A DNA stretch of 64,000 bases from Marinobacterium lutimaris (GTDB taxonomy: Bacteria > Pseudomonadota > Gammaproteobacteria > Pseudomonadales > Balneatricaceae), in NCBI RefSeq assembly GCF_900108065.1, contig NZ_FNVQ01000001.1, positions 1,860,001-1,924,000 on the forward strand, written 5' to 3'. Positions 28,330-36,904 of this stretch are shown one piece after another. The number at the start of each line of letters is the position of its first letter. The stretch's first letter is position 1. A program made the translations under genes and the position numbers. The notes beneath the pieces were generated by a model. It was not told the DNA's origin. It saw only the letters and a program-made list of their open reading frames with translations, and searched no databases.

Positions 28330-29460
28330 TTACAGATCGAAACCGTCAAAGTCGTCGGAATCGACATCGTTGTCGATCTGACCCACCAGGTAGGAGCTGA
28401 TCTCAGCCTCCTGGGGCGCCACCTGTACGTTATCGCTGATCAACCAGGCATTCATCCAGGGCAGCGGATTCTGCCGCGGCTCAAACGCCTCTTTAAGGCC
28501 CAGCGCCTTCATACGTACGTTGGTGATGTACTCCACGTAATCGCCAAGAATACGGGCGTTCAGACCGATCATGGAACCTTCACTGAACAGGTATTCTGCC
28601 CAGTCTTTCTCCTGCTGCGCCGCTTCCTTGAAGATTCGGTAAACCTCCTCTTCGCACTCCGCCGCAATCTGCTTGAAGTCCGGGTCGTCATTGCCCGACT
28701 TCATCAGGTTGAGAATGTGCTGAGTACCGGTCAGGTGCAGCGCCTCGTCACGGGCGATCAGACGAATGATCTTGGCGTTACCCTCCATGATCGCGCGCTC
28801 GGCGAACGCAAAGGAGCAGGCAAAGCTGACGTAGAAGCGGATCGCCTCCAGTACATTCACCGACACCATGGTCAGGTAGAGTGCACGCTTAAGGTTATAC
28901 AGCGAGGTATCGACTTTGCGACCGCCCACATCATGCACGCCCTCACCGTGAACGGTGTAGAGACTGGTCAGCTCGATCAGCTCATCGTAGAGCTTGGTCA
29001 CCGACTCCGCACGGCGGATGATCATTTCATTGGTTACGATCTCGTCAAACACCGAGGACGGCTCATTGACGATATTACGGATAATGTGGGTGTAGGAGCG
29101 GCTGTGAATCGTCTCACTGAACGCCCAGGTTTCAAACCAGGTTTCCAGTTCAGGCAGAGATACGATCGGCAGAAACGCCACGTTGGGTGAGCGCCCCTGC
29201 ACGGAGTCCAGCAGGGTCTGATACTTCAGGTTGCTCAGGAAGATGTGCTTTTCATGCTCCGGCATCTTCTGAAAATCTTTACGGTCGGTGCTCAGATCGA
29301 CCTCTTCCGGACGCCAGAAGAAGGAGAGCTGCTTCTCGATCAGCTTTTCAAAGATCGGGTATTTCTGCTTGTCGTAACGGGCGACGTTAACACTACGACC
29401 AAAAAACATCGGCTCACGAGTCGCATCGTGATCGCTATGACTGAAAGTTGAGTAGGCCAT
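28330..29460 (-). CDS. nrdB: Ribonucleoside-diphosphate reductase beta subunit NrdB
   Basis: This 376-residue class Ia R2 subunit is the same length as E. coli NrdB. It holds the di-iron centre and the radical Tyr, here Tyr123 in HSRSYTHII. Iron ligands lie in the helices around [14 protein letters not shown], and in the [10 protein letters not shown] and [12 protein letters not shown] segments. It generates the radical used by NrdA to convert ribonucleotides to deoxyribonucleotides. It is transcribed between nrdA and yfaE; an inverted repeat sits in the 87-base gap before it. Confidence 0.96.
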   Translation of the reverse strand: MAYSTFSHSDHDATREPMFFGRSVNVARYDKQKYPIFEKLIEKQLSFFWRPEEVDLSTDRKDFQKMPEHEKHIFLSNLKYQTLLDSVQGRSPNVAFLPIVSLPELETWFETWAFSETIHSRSYTHIIRNIVNEPSSVFDEIVTNEMIIRRAESVTKLYDELIELTSLYTVHGEGVHDVGGRKVDTSLYNLKRALYLTMVSVNVLEAIRFYVSFACSFAFAERAIMEGNAKIIRLIARDEALHLTGTQHILNLMKSGNDDPDFKQIAAECEEEVYRIFKEAAQQEKDWAEYLFSEGSMIGLNARILGDYVEYITNVRMKALGLKEAFEPRQNPLPWMNAWLISDNVQVAPQEAEISSYLVGQIDNDVDSDDFDGFDL

Positions 29461-29493
29461 TCAATCTATCCTGAATGCAATAGCGAAATAGAC

Positions 29494-29515
29494 TCCTCCC
29501 GCAAGCGGGAGGAGA
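29494..29515 (-). other. Intercistronic hairpin between nrdA and nrdB
   Basis: CTCCTCCCGC and GCGGGAGGAG form a perfect 10-bp stem with only two bases between. It lies 34 bases before the nrdB start. It could protect or attenuate the nrdB part of the message and so set the NrdA:NrdB ratio. No T-run is present. Confidence 0.55.
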
Positions 29516-29547
29516 GAAAAGGAGTTCAGTGTGACGGACGCGAAGCC

Positions 29548-31812
29548 TTACAGCTTGCAGGCACCACCTTCGCACCCGATGTCGTCGTGCGAGTCTTTCG
29601 CACCATCGCGGGTGTTGTGGTAGTAGAGAGTCTTCACACCATACTTGTAGGCGGTAAGCAGGTCTTTCAGCAGCTGCTTCATCGGCACCTTCTCGCCCGG
29701 GAACTTGGTCGGGTCATAGTTGGTGTTGGCCGAGATCGACTGATCGACGAACTTCTGCATGATACCCACCAGCTGCAGGTAACCATCGTTGTTCGGGATA
29801 GACCAGAGCAGCTCGTAATCGTCCTTGAGCTCCAGGTACTCCGGCACCACCTGCTTCATGATGCCGTCCTTGCTGGACTTCACCGATACGAAACCGCGCG
29901 GCGGCTCGATACCGTTGGTGGAGTTGGTGATCTGCGAGGAGGTTTCGCAGGGCATCAGCGCCGTCAGGGTGCTGTTGCGCAGACCGAACTCACGGATATC
30001 TTCGCGCAGGGTTTCCCAGAAGTAGTGCAGCGGCTCTTCGCAGAAGCTGTCCACATCACGCTTGTAGGTGTCGATCGGCAGCAGACCCTGGGCGTAAGTA
30101 GTTTCGTTGAATTTCGGGCAAGGACCCTTCTCTTTCGCCAGCTGGTTGGAAGCTTTCAGCAGGTAGTACTGAATCGCTTCGAAGGTGCGGTGCACCAAAC
30201 CGTTGGCGGAGCCGTCGGAGTAACGCACACCGTGCTTGGCCAGGTAGTAGGCAAAGTTGGTCACACCCACACCCAGGGTACGACGCCCCATGGTGGCGTT
30301 GTAAGCGGCCGGCACCGGGTAGTCCTGGTAATCCAGCAAGCTGTCCAGCGCACGCACGATCAGGTCGGAAAGGTTTTCCAGCTCGTCGAGGTTTGCCAGT
30401 GCGCCCAGGTTGAAGGCGGACAGAGTGCAAAGCGCGATCTCACCGTCGGGATCGTTCACATCCTTCAGCGGCTTGGTCGGCAGCGCGATCTCCAGGCAGA
30501 GGTTGGACTGCTTAACCGGCGCCACTTTCGGATCGAACGGGCTGTGGGTGTTGCAGTGGTCAACGTTCTGGATGTAGATACGGCCGGTAGAGGCACGCTC
30601 AGACGCCATCAGACCGAACAGCTCAACCGCCTTCATGCTCTTCTTGCGAATGCTCGGATCCTGCTCGTACTGCACGTACAGACGCTCGAACTCGTCCTGA
30701 TCGGCAAAGAAGGCATCGTACAGACCCGGCACATCGTGCGGGCTGAACAGGGTGATGTTCTCGCCCTTGATCATACGGGTGTACATCAGCTTGTTGATCT
30801 GCACGCCGTAGTCGATGTGACGAACACGGTTCTCTTCAACACCGCGGTTGTTCTTCAGCACCAGCAGGGATTCAACTTCCAGGTGCCAGATCGGGTAGAA
30901 CAGAGTCGCCGCACCACCGCGCACACCACCCTGAGAGCAGGACTTAACCGCCGTCTGGAAGTGCTTGTAGAACGGGATACAACCGGTGTGGAATGCTTCG
31001 CCGTTGCGGATCGGACTGCCCAGGGCACGGATACGGCCAGCATTGATACCGATACCGGCACGCTGAGATACGTATTTGACGATCGCCGCCGCAGTGGCGT
31101 TGATGGAATCCAGGCTGTCGTCGGTCTCGATCAGTACACAGGAGCTGAACTGACGGGTAGGCGTACGCACGCCAGCCATGATCGGCGTTGGCAGAGACAG
31201 CTTGAACTCGGAGGTCGCATCGTAGAAACGCTTCACGTAATCCAGACGACTTTCCTTGTCGTAGCCGGAGAACAGGCAAGCGGATACCAGCATATAGAGC
31301 AGCTGCGGGCTTTCATAGACATCACCGGTGACACGGTTCTGCACCAGGTACTTGCCTTCAAGCTGCTTCACTGCCGCGTAGCTGAAGTTCATGTCACGGC
31401 CGTGCTCGAGGTAGTCGTTGAGCTCGTCCAACTCTTCACGCGTGTAATCGGTCAGCAGATGCTGGTCGTAACGCTTATCTTCCACCAGCTTGACTACGTG
31501 GTCATACAGGTGCGGCGGTTCAAAGGTGCCGAACGCGCGCTTGCGCAGGTGGAAAATCGCCAGGCGAGCGGCCAGGTACTGATAGTCCGGCGCCTCTTCG
31601 GAGATGAGGTCGGCTGCAGACTTGATCAGCGTCTCGTGGATATCGGAGGTTTTGATGCCATCGTAGAACTGAAGGTGAGCCTTGAGCTCAACCTGAGAAA
31701 CCGAAACATTTTCCAACCCTTCAGCGGCCCAGATAATGACCCGGTGAATCTTCTCAAGATCGATCGATTCTCGCCGCCCGTCACGTTTGGTTACCATCAG
31801 ATCTTGCTGCAT
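29548..31812 (-). CDS. nrdA: Ribonucleoside-diphosphate reductase alpha subunit NrdA
   Basis: This 754-residue class Ia R1 subunit is nearly colinear with E. coli NrdA. Residues 5-90 form the ATP cone (VTKRDGRRESIDLEKIHR), which gives dATP feedback. Catalytic Cys residues are in RQFSSCVLIE and EIALCTLSAF; the NLCLE motif supplies Asn, Cys and Glu. The tail CEGGACKL holds the redox Cys pair that thioredoxin or glutaredoxin reduces. I chose ATG 31812, which matches the E. coli start; ATG 31821 is also in frame. Two NrdR boxes lie about 130-180 bases upstream. Confidence 0.96.
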   Translation of the reverse strand: MQQDLMVTKRDGRRESIDLEKIHRVIIWAAEGLENVSVSQVELKAHLQFYDGIKTSDIHETLIKSAADLISEEAPDYQYLAARLAIFHLRKRAFGTFEPPHLYDHVVKLVEDKRYDQHLLTDYTREELDELNDYLEHGRDMNFSYAAVKQLEGKYLVQNRVTGDVYESPQLLYMLVSACLFSGYDKESRLDYVKRFYDATSEFKLSLPTPIMAGVRTPTRQFSSCVLIETDDSLDSINATAAAIVKYVSQRAGIGINAGRIRALGSPIRNGEAFHTGCIPFYKHFQTAVKSCSQGGVRGGAATLFYPIWHLEVESLLVLKNNRGVEENRVRHIDYGVQINKLMYTRMIKGENITLFSPHDVPGLYDAFFADQDEFERLYVQYEQDPSIRKKSMKAVELFGLMASERASTGRIYIQNVDHCNTHSPFDPKVAPVKQSNLCLEIALPTKPLKDVNDPDGEIALCTLSAFNLGALANLDELENLSDLIVRALDSLLDYQDYPVPAAYNATMGRRTLGVGVTNFAYYLAKHGVRYSDGSANGLVHRTFEAIQYYLLKASNQLAKEKGPCPKFNETTYAQGLLPIDTYKRDVDSFCEEPLHYFWETLREDIREFGLRNSTLTALMPCETSSQITNSTNGIEPPRGFVSVKSSKDGIMKQVVPEYLELKDDYELLWSIPNNDGYLQLVGIMQKFVDQSISANTNYDPTKFPGEKVPMKQLLKDLLTAYKYGVKTLYYHNTRDGAKDSHDDIGCEGGACKL

Positions 31813-31942
31813 CTCGCCCATCCCTCACTACAAAGCCTGGATAATTCCGCCCGAGCCAGTTCCATGCTGAAACCCGGACAGATTTTGTGTTCTTTGGTAC
31901 AAATATTGCGGCATGTGAACCTTTGGTTAAAAGTTCACCAAA

Positions 31943-31958
31943 ACACAATATCTAGTGT
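31943..31958. promoter_or_regulatory. NrdR box (proximal to nrdA)
   Basis: ACACAATATCTAGTGT matches the NrdR operator consensus ACAC-wATAT-GTGT, with palindromic ends. It pairs with the box at 31974-31989; the centres are 31 bases apart (three helical turns), the canonical arrangement for this ATP/dATP-responsive repressor of RNR genes. Confidence 0.88.
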
Positions 31959-31973
31959 CATGCCTGCGTATGG

Positions 31974-31989
31974 ACACTAAATATAGTGC
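31974..31989. promoter_or_regulatory. NrdR box (distal to nrdA)
   Basis: ACACTAAATATAGTGC is the second NrdR operator, 15 bases from the first. Together they place nrdA-nrdB-yfaE under NrdR control. Confidence 0.86.
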
Positions 31990-32179
31990 GAAGAGACTTT
32001 ATTTCAAGAGTTGAAATTGTGCGGTTTTGTCGCTCTCACTACAGCCAAAATGGCGGCAGCCCCAGCGCTACGGGGGCTAAGCGGTTGTGCAGGATACAGA
32101 AGAAATTTTTTCATTCCAGCAGGAATTTTTACGCGCGTCATGCATATCAAAAAAATGCCAAAATGCGCCAAATGAACAC

Positions 32180-32208
32180 TTTACAGCCCCCGACGAGATC
32201 TCTATTAT
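32180..32208 (+). promoter_or_regulatory. Sigma-70 promoter of tRNA-Tyr
   Basis: TTTACA (32180-32185) and TATTAT (32203-32208) are spaced exactly 17 bases. The GC-rich segment after the -10 (CGCGGCCGC) is the discriminator typical of stringently controlled stable-RNA promoters. Transcription should start about 4-5 bases before the tRNA. Confidence 0.85.
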
Positions 32209-32219
32209 ACGCGGCCGCT

Positions 32220-32303
32220 GGTGGGGTTCCCGAGTGGCCAAAGGGATCAGACTGTAAATCTGACGCGCGAGCTTCGGTGGTTCGAATCCACCCCTCACCA
32301 CCA
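32220..32303 (+). tRNA. tRNA-Tyr (anticodon GTA)
   Basis: This is a type II tRNA of 84 bases with encoded CCA. The acceptor GGTGGGG pairs with CCTCACC, the anticodon loop CTGTAAA holds GTA at 32254-32256, and the long variable arm and T-arm (GGTGG-TTCGAAT-CCACC) are regular. It is a single gene here; its 3' end is repeated downstream. Confidence 0.97.
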
Positions 32304-32320
32304 TTGAATTTCACGACTGA

Positions 32321-32345
32321 GCCTCGCCTAACCGCGGGGCTTTGT
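32321..32345 (+). terminator. Terminator 1 after tRNA-Tyr
   Basis: GCCTCGC (32321-32327) pairs with GCGGGGC (32334-32340, one T-G pair) and is followed by TTTGTT. It lies 18 bases after the tRNA and is the first of three repeated copies. Confidence 0.75.
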
Positions 32346-32475
32346 TGCTTCTACGCATACCCGAGGGTGGATGAGAAACACCGGGCGGTTCGAGCCGAGC
32401 GCCGACGTCGTGCAGCGCACGACGGCCCGAAGGGGAACAATCCACCCCTCACCACCATTTGAATTTCACGACTGA

Positions 32476-32500
32476 GCCTCGCCCACCGCGGGGCTTTGTT
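32476..32500 (+). terminator. Terminator 2 in the tRNA-Tyr repeat
   Basis: This is a second copy of the GCCTCGC...GCGGGGC hairpin with TTTGTTATTT. Read-through from terminator 1 would be stopped here. Confidence 0.65.
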
Positions 32501-32644
32501 ATTTCTGCACGAACCCAAGGGTGGATGAGAACCACCGAAGGTGGTTCGAGCCGAGCGCCATAGGCGCGAGACGACGCCGTGCAACACACGACGTCCCGAA
32601 GGGGAACAATCCACCGCTGACCACCATTTGAATTTCACAACAAA

Positions 32645-32672
32645 GCCTCGCCTAATCGCGGGGCTTTATTGT
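32645..32672 (+). terminator. Terminator 3 in the tRNA-Tyr repeat
   Basis: This is the third copy of the hairpin, followed by TTTATTGTTT, the best T-run of the three. It closes the repeat array. Confidence 0.65.
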
Positions 32673-32731
32673 TTCTGCGCCAAGCCAGCCATAGCTGCGC
32701 GACTTTCCCACCAAAGCTGAACTACCAAACA

Positions 32732-32762
32732 TAAAAAAGGGCCGCCTCAAAGGCAGCCCTTG
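32732..32762 (-). terminator. Rho-independent terminator after degQ
   Basis: Read on the minus strand, AAGGGCTGCCT pairs with AGGCGGCCCTT (one mismatch) and is followed by a T-run. It lies about 25 bases after the degQ stop. Confidence 0.8.
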
Positions 32763-32784
32763 GATCTATCAGCAGATACAGCGC

Positions 32785-34140
32785 TTAACGCAGCACCAGG
32801 TAAAACACACCACGGCCACGACGAATCTGCAGCAACAGCTTGTCATCAACGCGGGAGAGCACCTGATCCAGGTCCGCAACGGTATTCACCTTGGAGCGGT
32901 TGACGCTCAGGATCACATCATCGGAACGCAGGCCGGCCGCAGCAGCCGAGGACTGAGGATCCACTTCAGTGATCACCACGCCCTCGCCGTCCGGCGAGTT
33001 GGCAACACCTATCCCCTTAAGCAGCTTATGCAGGCGCACATCACCCGACTGCGAGTCGGACCGCCCTACTTTCACAGCCACAGTCATCGGATCGCCGTCG
33101 CGGATGATATCCAGCTTGACCTCATTACCGATACCAGAGAAGGCGATGCGGTGGCGCAGCTGCCCTGCATTCGGGGTGTCCCTGCCATCTACCGACAGGA
33201 TCACATCACCGGATTTCAGACCCGCCTTCGCGGCTTCAGAGTCTTCCATCACCTCAGTCACCAGCACACCTTTCTGACCATTTTCCAGATCGAAGGCTTC
33301 CTGCAGTTCGGGGGTAATGTCCTGGATCGCAACACCGATCTGACCGCGGGTTACCTCGCCATGATCAAGAATCTGGTCCGCCACGCGGCGCATCATGTTG
33401 GCCGGGATCGCAAAGCCGATCCCCACGTTGCCGCCGCCCGGAGCGATGATCGCGGTGTTGATACCGATCAGCTCACCGTTCAGGTTGACCAGCGCACCGC
33501 CGGAGTTACCCGGATTGATCGAGGCATCGGTCTGGATAAAGTTCTCATACCCTTCAATACCCAGCCCGGTACGTCCCAGCGCACTGACCACACCAGTGGT
33601 AATCGTCTGCCCAAGACCAAAGGGATTACCGATGGCTACCACAAAGTCACCCACATTCAGCTTGTCCGAGTTACTGATCGGCAGATCCACCAGCTTGTCC
33701 GCCTCGATATGCAAGACGGCGATATCCACTTCCGGATCAGCACCCACCAGGGTCGCTTCAAAGTTGCGACCATCCTCCAGGGACACCTGAATCTCGTCAG
33801 CGCCCTTGATGACGTGGTAATTGGTGACGATAGTCCCCTCGCCGGCATCAACGATCACGCCTGAACCGGCACTGGCCTGGCGACGCTGCTGCTGGGGCCG
33901 CGCCTGCTGCTCCGGCACATTGAAGAAGCGACGGAAGAACGGGTCGTTCAGGAGAGGGTTATAAACCTTTTGAGTCGAGAAGGTTGCGATGTTGACCACC
34001 GCGGGATTTACCTCTTTCAACATCGGCGACAGCGAAGGCAGCTGTTCGCCCTGAGAATCACTGATCGGCAGCGCCGCATTAGCGTTTAACGCCAGCGCTG
34101 AACACAACGCAAAAGCACCTAACAACACTCTTTTTTTCAT
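32785..34140 (-). CDS. degQ: Periplasmic serine protease DegQ/DegP (HtrA family)
   Basis: This 451-residue HtrA protease has a signal peptide (1-22, ending ALNANA-A). The trypsin-like domain has the triad His109 (TNYHVIKG), Asp139 (EVDIAVL) and Ser213 (GNSGGAL). Two PDZ domains follow, at about 255-345 and 360-445. It degrades or refolds damaged envelope proteins. The length and short LA loop fit DegQ or Pseudomonas MucD better than DegP. I chose ATG 34140 (GAGGAAT box 5 bases upstream); the frame extends to 34173. No sigma-E/rse genes are adjacent. Confidence 0.93.
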   Translation of the reverse strand: MKKRVLLGAFALCSALALNANAALPISDSQGEQLPSLSPMLKEVNPAVVNIATFSTQKVYNPLLNDPFFRRFFNVPEQQARPQQQRRQASAGSGVIVDAGEGTIVTNYHVIKGADEIQVSLEDGRNFEATLVGADPEVDIAVLHIEADKLVDLPISNSDKLNVGDFVVAIGNPFGLGQTITTGVVSALGRTGLGIEGYENFIQTDASINPGNSGGALVNLNGELIGINTAIIAPGGGNVGIGFAIPANMMRRVADQILDHGEVTRGQIGVAIQDITPELQEAFDLENGQKGVLVTEVMEDSEAAKAGLKSGDVILSVDGRDTPNAGQLRHRIAFSGIGNEVKLDIIRDGDPMTVAVKVGRSDSQSGDVRLHKLLKGIGVANSPDGEGVVITEVDPQSSAAAAGLRSDDVILSVNRSKVNTVADLDQVLSRVDDKLLLQIRRGRGVFYLVLR

Positions 34141-34203
34141 AACAGATTCCTCAGTCATACCTGATCCCTGCATCTAATTAGGGTCAGATAGAAACGATTC
34201 AAG

Positions 34204-34524
34204 TCAGCCAGCACGACGCTTGCGGTTACGACGGTTCAGACTTCCGCTAAGCGCCATATTGAGACGATCAAAGGCATCATCTATGGCCATATCCGGATGC
34301 CGCTTGTCGGCACGTATATCCAGATTCTTCTTTTCCTTGCCGCGAAAAGAGATATGGCATTCATAGTTGCAGGCGGGACTACCGTCATAAGCGATGCGGT
34401 CGAGCACCACGTCGATACGGCGAGCCTGGCTGGTTTTTGATGCAATTCGATCCAACCGACTCTGAATACGCTGCATCGCAGCCGGGTTATCGATACCGTG
34501 ACGAAAATTCACTGCAGTAATCAT
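34204..34524 (-). CDS. HPF/RaiA-like ribosome-associated protein (short form)
   Basis: This 106-residue protein resembles the S30AE/ribosome hibernation family. It has an N-terminal strand-helix unit (FRHGIDNPAAMQRIQSRLDRI), a CHISFRGKEKKNLDIRAD strand, and the typical DMAIDDAFDRLNMAL helix with a basic tail RNRKRR. Family members bind the 30S decoding region in stationary phase or stress. The match is by pattern and weaker than for a true HPF, so a paralogue with another role is possible. GGGAGG lies 4 bases before the ATG. Confidence 0.68.
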   Translation of the reverse strand: MITAVNFRHGIDNPAAMQRIQSRLDRIASKTSQARRIDVVLDRIAYDGSPACNYECHISFRGKEKKNLDIRADKRHPDMAIDDAFDRLNMALSGSLNRRNRKRRAG

Positions 34525-34607
34525 CTGACCTCCCTGACACCGGCACGAACGGACCCTCTCGCCGGCAGGACGTTAATAGCTTTTAAATTCAGAAAGTTAA
34601 CTTGGGG

Positions 34608-34889
34608 TCAGATAAACGAGGGAGGAGCGCGAATATGGCGGGTTGTTTCGATACGACCGACACAGTGCCGGCGAGTAGTGATCGCCCGGGTAAAGGGCGT
34701 TAAAGGCTCCAGTTGCGATACCGCTGCCGGGCAGACAGCATCGCCACTGGTTGGCGTCAGCGCCAGATCGACATAAGTGGACGAGTCACAGATGGCCAGC
34801 TGCTGGCTTACGGCTCCATTAGCCGCGCTCTCTTCTACTCCTGCGAGCAGAGAGAACGTAAGCACAACAAGTGAAACCAGGGCCTTCAA
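34608..34889 (-). CDS. Small exported protein of unknown function
   Basis: I do not recognise this 93-residue protein. A TTG start at 34889 follows GGAGG by 9 bases. Residues 1-22 look like a signal peptide (LVVLTFSLLAG), and the mature part has three Cys residues and a basic C-terminal third. It lies between the TMEM165-type gene and the HPF-like gene on the same strand. Its codon use and lack of homology leave doubt; the ribosome-binding site and signal peptide are the support. Confidence 0.45.
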   Translation of the reverse strand: MKALVSLVVLTFSLLAGVEESAANGAVSQQLAICDSSTYVDLALTPTSGDAVCPAAVSQLEPLTPFTRAITTRRHCVGRIETTRHIRAPPSFI

Positions 34890-34983
34890 GACTCGTTTCC
34901 TCCTACAGGGCCGACCTGGAGCGTATTCCTTTCATAGAGTCATCGAATTCAACAAAGTTCATCCGATCTGTATCTAATATGTT

Positions 34984-35547
34984 TTATATCTGCGTCAGCG
35001 AAGCCACCCCAAGCAGAACAAACAGTCCACAGGCACTCCAGCGCACCCAGTGCAGCGGGATCTTCTGCATCAACCAGCCACCAAACAAGGCCACCGGCAC
35101 ATTGGCCAGCATCATGCCCAGGGTTGTACCTACGACCACAGCGATCAACGCATCTTCATAGCGCGCCGCGAGAATCACGGTGGCGATCTGGGTTTTGTCA
35201 CCAATCTCGGCAATAAAGAAGAGAATACAGGTCGCTATGAAGGCCCCGTATTTAAGCGCCCCACCCTCTTCGTCATCATCCTTGTCCGGCACCAGCACCC
35301 AGAGACCCACCGCAATGAAACTCAGACCGATAATCCAGGGCACCCAGTTTTCCGGAACCCATTCCACCAGCCAGGCACCAAACAGGGCGGATATGCCATG
35401 GTTGATCACAGTCGAGATCAGAATGCCGAGAATAATGGCCATACGCTGCGCAGGGAAACGGGCAACGAGAAAGAGAGTAAGCAGCTGCGTTTTATCACCG
35501 ATTTCGGCAATAGCGACCGCTAGAGTAGAAGAGAGAAAAGCTTCCAT
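34984..35547 (-). CDS. TMEM165/GDT1 (UPF0016) family cation transporter
   Basis: This 187-residue inner-membrane protein has six hydrophobic segments in two repeated halves. The family signature E-x-G-D-K-T occurs twice: IAEIGDKTQLLTL near the N-terminus and FIAEIGDKTQIATV near residue 103. Bacterial members export Mn2+ (MneA) and plant/yeast members move Mn2+ or Ca2+. The manganese riboswitch upstream supports Mn2+ export. I chose ATG 35547, where the first repeat begins and GGAAG sits 8 bases upstream; the frame extends to 35589. Confidence 0.88.
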   Translation of the reverse strand: MEAFLSSTLAVAIAEIGDKTQLLTLFLVARFPAQRMAIILGILISTVINHGISALFGAWLVEWVPENWVPWIIGLSFIAVGLWVLVPDKDDDEEGGALKYGAFIATCILFFIAEIGDKTQIATVILAARYEDALIAVVVGTTLGMMLANVPVALFGGWLMQKIPLHWVRWSACGLFVLLGVASLTQI

Positions 35548-35617
35548 TGACAGACTTCCAGGCGGGCATAAACCATAAGACACAACCACGCTGGCCCGCC
35601 TAGAGCAGCATGAAGTG

Positions 35618-35738
35618 TCTTAGGTCTCGTCAAACCGCCGGCTACGTACGGTTGTCACTGCCATGAGCATTGAGGCTCAATTATGTTGACAGTGACGCTC
35701 ACCGGCTGGGAACCGGAAAGCAGACTACTCCCCCAAGA
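35618..35738 (-). promoter_or_regulatory. yybP-ykoY manganese riboswitch
   Basis: On the minus strand, P1 pairs TCTTGGG (35738-35732) with CCTAAGA (35624-35618). Just inside are the two conserved loops of this class: GGGGGAGTAG at the 5' side and CGTAGCCGGCGG at the 3' side, which dock around Mn2+. Downstream, GGCGGGC (35601-35595) can pair with a later GCCCGCC that borders the GGAAG ribosome-binding site of the transporter. Mn2+ should turn expression on. The class and its partner gene (TMEM165 family) are a known pair. Confidence 0.85.
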
Positions 35739-35824
35739 GAGTGCGCGATATTACCAGTCCGCCCCGCACTGAACAAGAGCCGAACAAGCGCAAAGGGCGG
35801 ACTGGCAAGTATTACGGTAGAAAA

Positions 35825-36886
35825 TCAGAGCTGTTCGAGACTCCAGTCGAACGCGATCCGATCTTCATCGTCCACCAGCTCTTTCAGAGCCTTCAGACTT
35901 TCTTCGAGCTGAGCCAGGGTCGGGCGATTGATATTCACATGACCGACCTTGCGTCCCGGACGCAGGGATTTGCCGTACCAGTGAACATGCACGCCATCGA
36001 TACCGAGCCACTCGGTTTTCCAGGTGCGGCCCAGCAGGTTGTACATCACCGATACACCCTTGATCTCAGGCTTGATCAGCGGCAGCTCCGCCAGCGCACG
36101 CAGGTGCAGCTCAAACTGGCTGATAGTCGCGCCTTCCTGGGTCCAGTGACCGGAGTTATGAACCCGTGGCGCCAGTTCATTGACCAGCAGTTTGCCGTCA
36201 ACGACAAAGCACTCCATCGCCATCACGCCGATGTAGTTCTGGTCGTCCATGATGCGGCTCAGCCACTCTTCGGCGCTGTCCTGCTGCTCCTGCGGAACAT
36301 CCAGGCCGGCCACGCTGGCACGCAGGATACCGTTCTCATGCCAGTTGCGGGTCAGCGGATAAAACACCTTCTCGCCCTTGGCGTTACGGGCGCCTACCAG
36401 AGACACCTCGTGACTGAACGGGATCATCGCTTCAGCTATGCAGGTTTCAGCCCACTCCGCTTCAACCTCATCACCGCGCTGCCAGCGCCACTGGCCACGA
36501 CCGTCATAACCGCCACGACGACGTTTAACGACGGCACGCTCACCCAGGCTCTCGAGCTTTTCGGTAAGGCTCGCTTCGCTGTCCAGATCGACCCAGGGAG
36601 CGGTCGGCACCTGCAACTGATCCAGCAGGCTCTTTTGACGCTGACGGTCAATCACCGCGTGCAGCGCAGAGGCGTTACGGAAGTTGGGATGGTTCTTCAA
36701 CTGCAGACCGGTGACCGTGTCAGGCCAGTGCTCGACCTCGACGGTGATCACATCATCCGCGTGCAGGGCAACTTCGATATCCTGGTTGGGCTCAACCGGC
36801 ATCACCTTCAACTGCATCGGTGCGCCAGCCTGCTGCAGCATCTGGCCCAACTGACCGTTACCGGCCACGACAATTCTTGGCAACAT
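35825..36886 (-). CDS. purK: N5-carboxyaminoimidazole ribonucleotide synthase PurK
   Basis: This ATP-grasp enzyme of about 353 residues carboxylates AIR with bicarbonate in purine synthesis. It begins with the nucleotide-binding VVAGNGQLGQML, has VVKRRRGGYDGRGQW in the ATP-grasp region and NELAPRVHNSGHWTQEG, the PurK active-site loop. The start is one of two adjacent ATGs; I give the second (36886), which is 8 bases from AGG, but 36889 is possible. purE is 15-18 bases upstream, so purE-purK is an operon. Confidence 0.95.
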   Translation of the reverse strand: MLPRIVVAGNGQLGQMLQQAGAPMQLKVMPVEPNQDIEVALHADDVITVEVEHWPDTVTGLQLKNHPNFRNASALHAVIDRQRQKSLLDQLQVPTAPWVDLDSEASLTEKLESLGERAVVKRRRGGYDGRGQWRWQRGDEVEAEWAETCIAEAMIPFSHEVSLVGARNAKGEKVFYPLTRNWHENGILRASVAGLDVPQEQQDSAEEWLSRIMDDQNYIGVMAMECFVVDGKLLVNELAPRVHNSGHWTQEGATISQFELHLRALAELPLIKPEIKGVSVMYNLLGRTWKTEWLGIDGVHVHWYGKSLRPGRKVGHVNINRPTLAQLEESLKALKELVDDEDRIAFDWSLEQL

Positions 36887-36904
36887 CATTAAACCTGCAA
36901 TCAG

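Larger units (their letters stand above)
32285..32670 (+). repeat. Tandem repeats of tRNA-Tyr 3' end plus terminator (three copies)
   Basis: The last 19 bases of the tRNA (32285-32303) recur at 32439-32457 (identical) and 32608-32626 (two changes), each followed by TTGAATTTCAC or a close form and a GC hairpin. The periods are 154 and 169 bases. Between copies are long matching segments with GGTGGATGAGAA, GGTTCGAGCC and CGAAGGGGAACAATCC. This is the layout of the rtT repeats behind E. coli tyrT, where each unit also starts with the tRNA 3' end. Confidence 0.85.

Noticed and set aside
29587-31980. 797-codon open frame on the plus strand
   Set aside because: It lies antisense to nrdA, whose protein is nearly colinear with E. 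coli NrdA. The frame is a by-product of the high GC3 codon use.
32351-32638. Minus-strand frame across the tRNA repeats
   Set aside because: It arises from repeated non-coding DNA. Its residues repeat with the DNA, and terminators cross it.
34170-34615. Two GGGTCAGATA motifs flanking the HPF-like gene, as ends of a mobile element
   Set aside because: No transposase, no target duplication, and the motifs are short.
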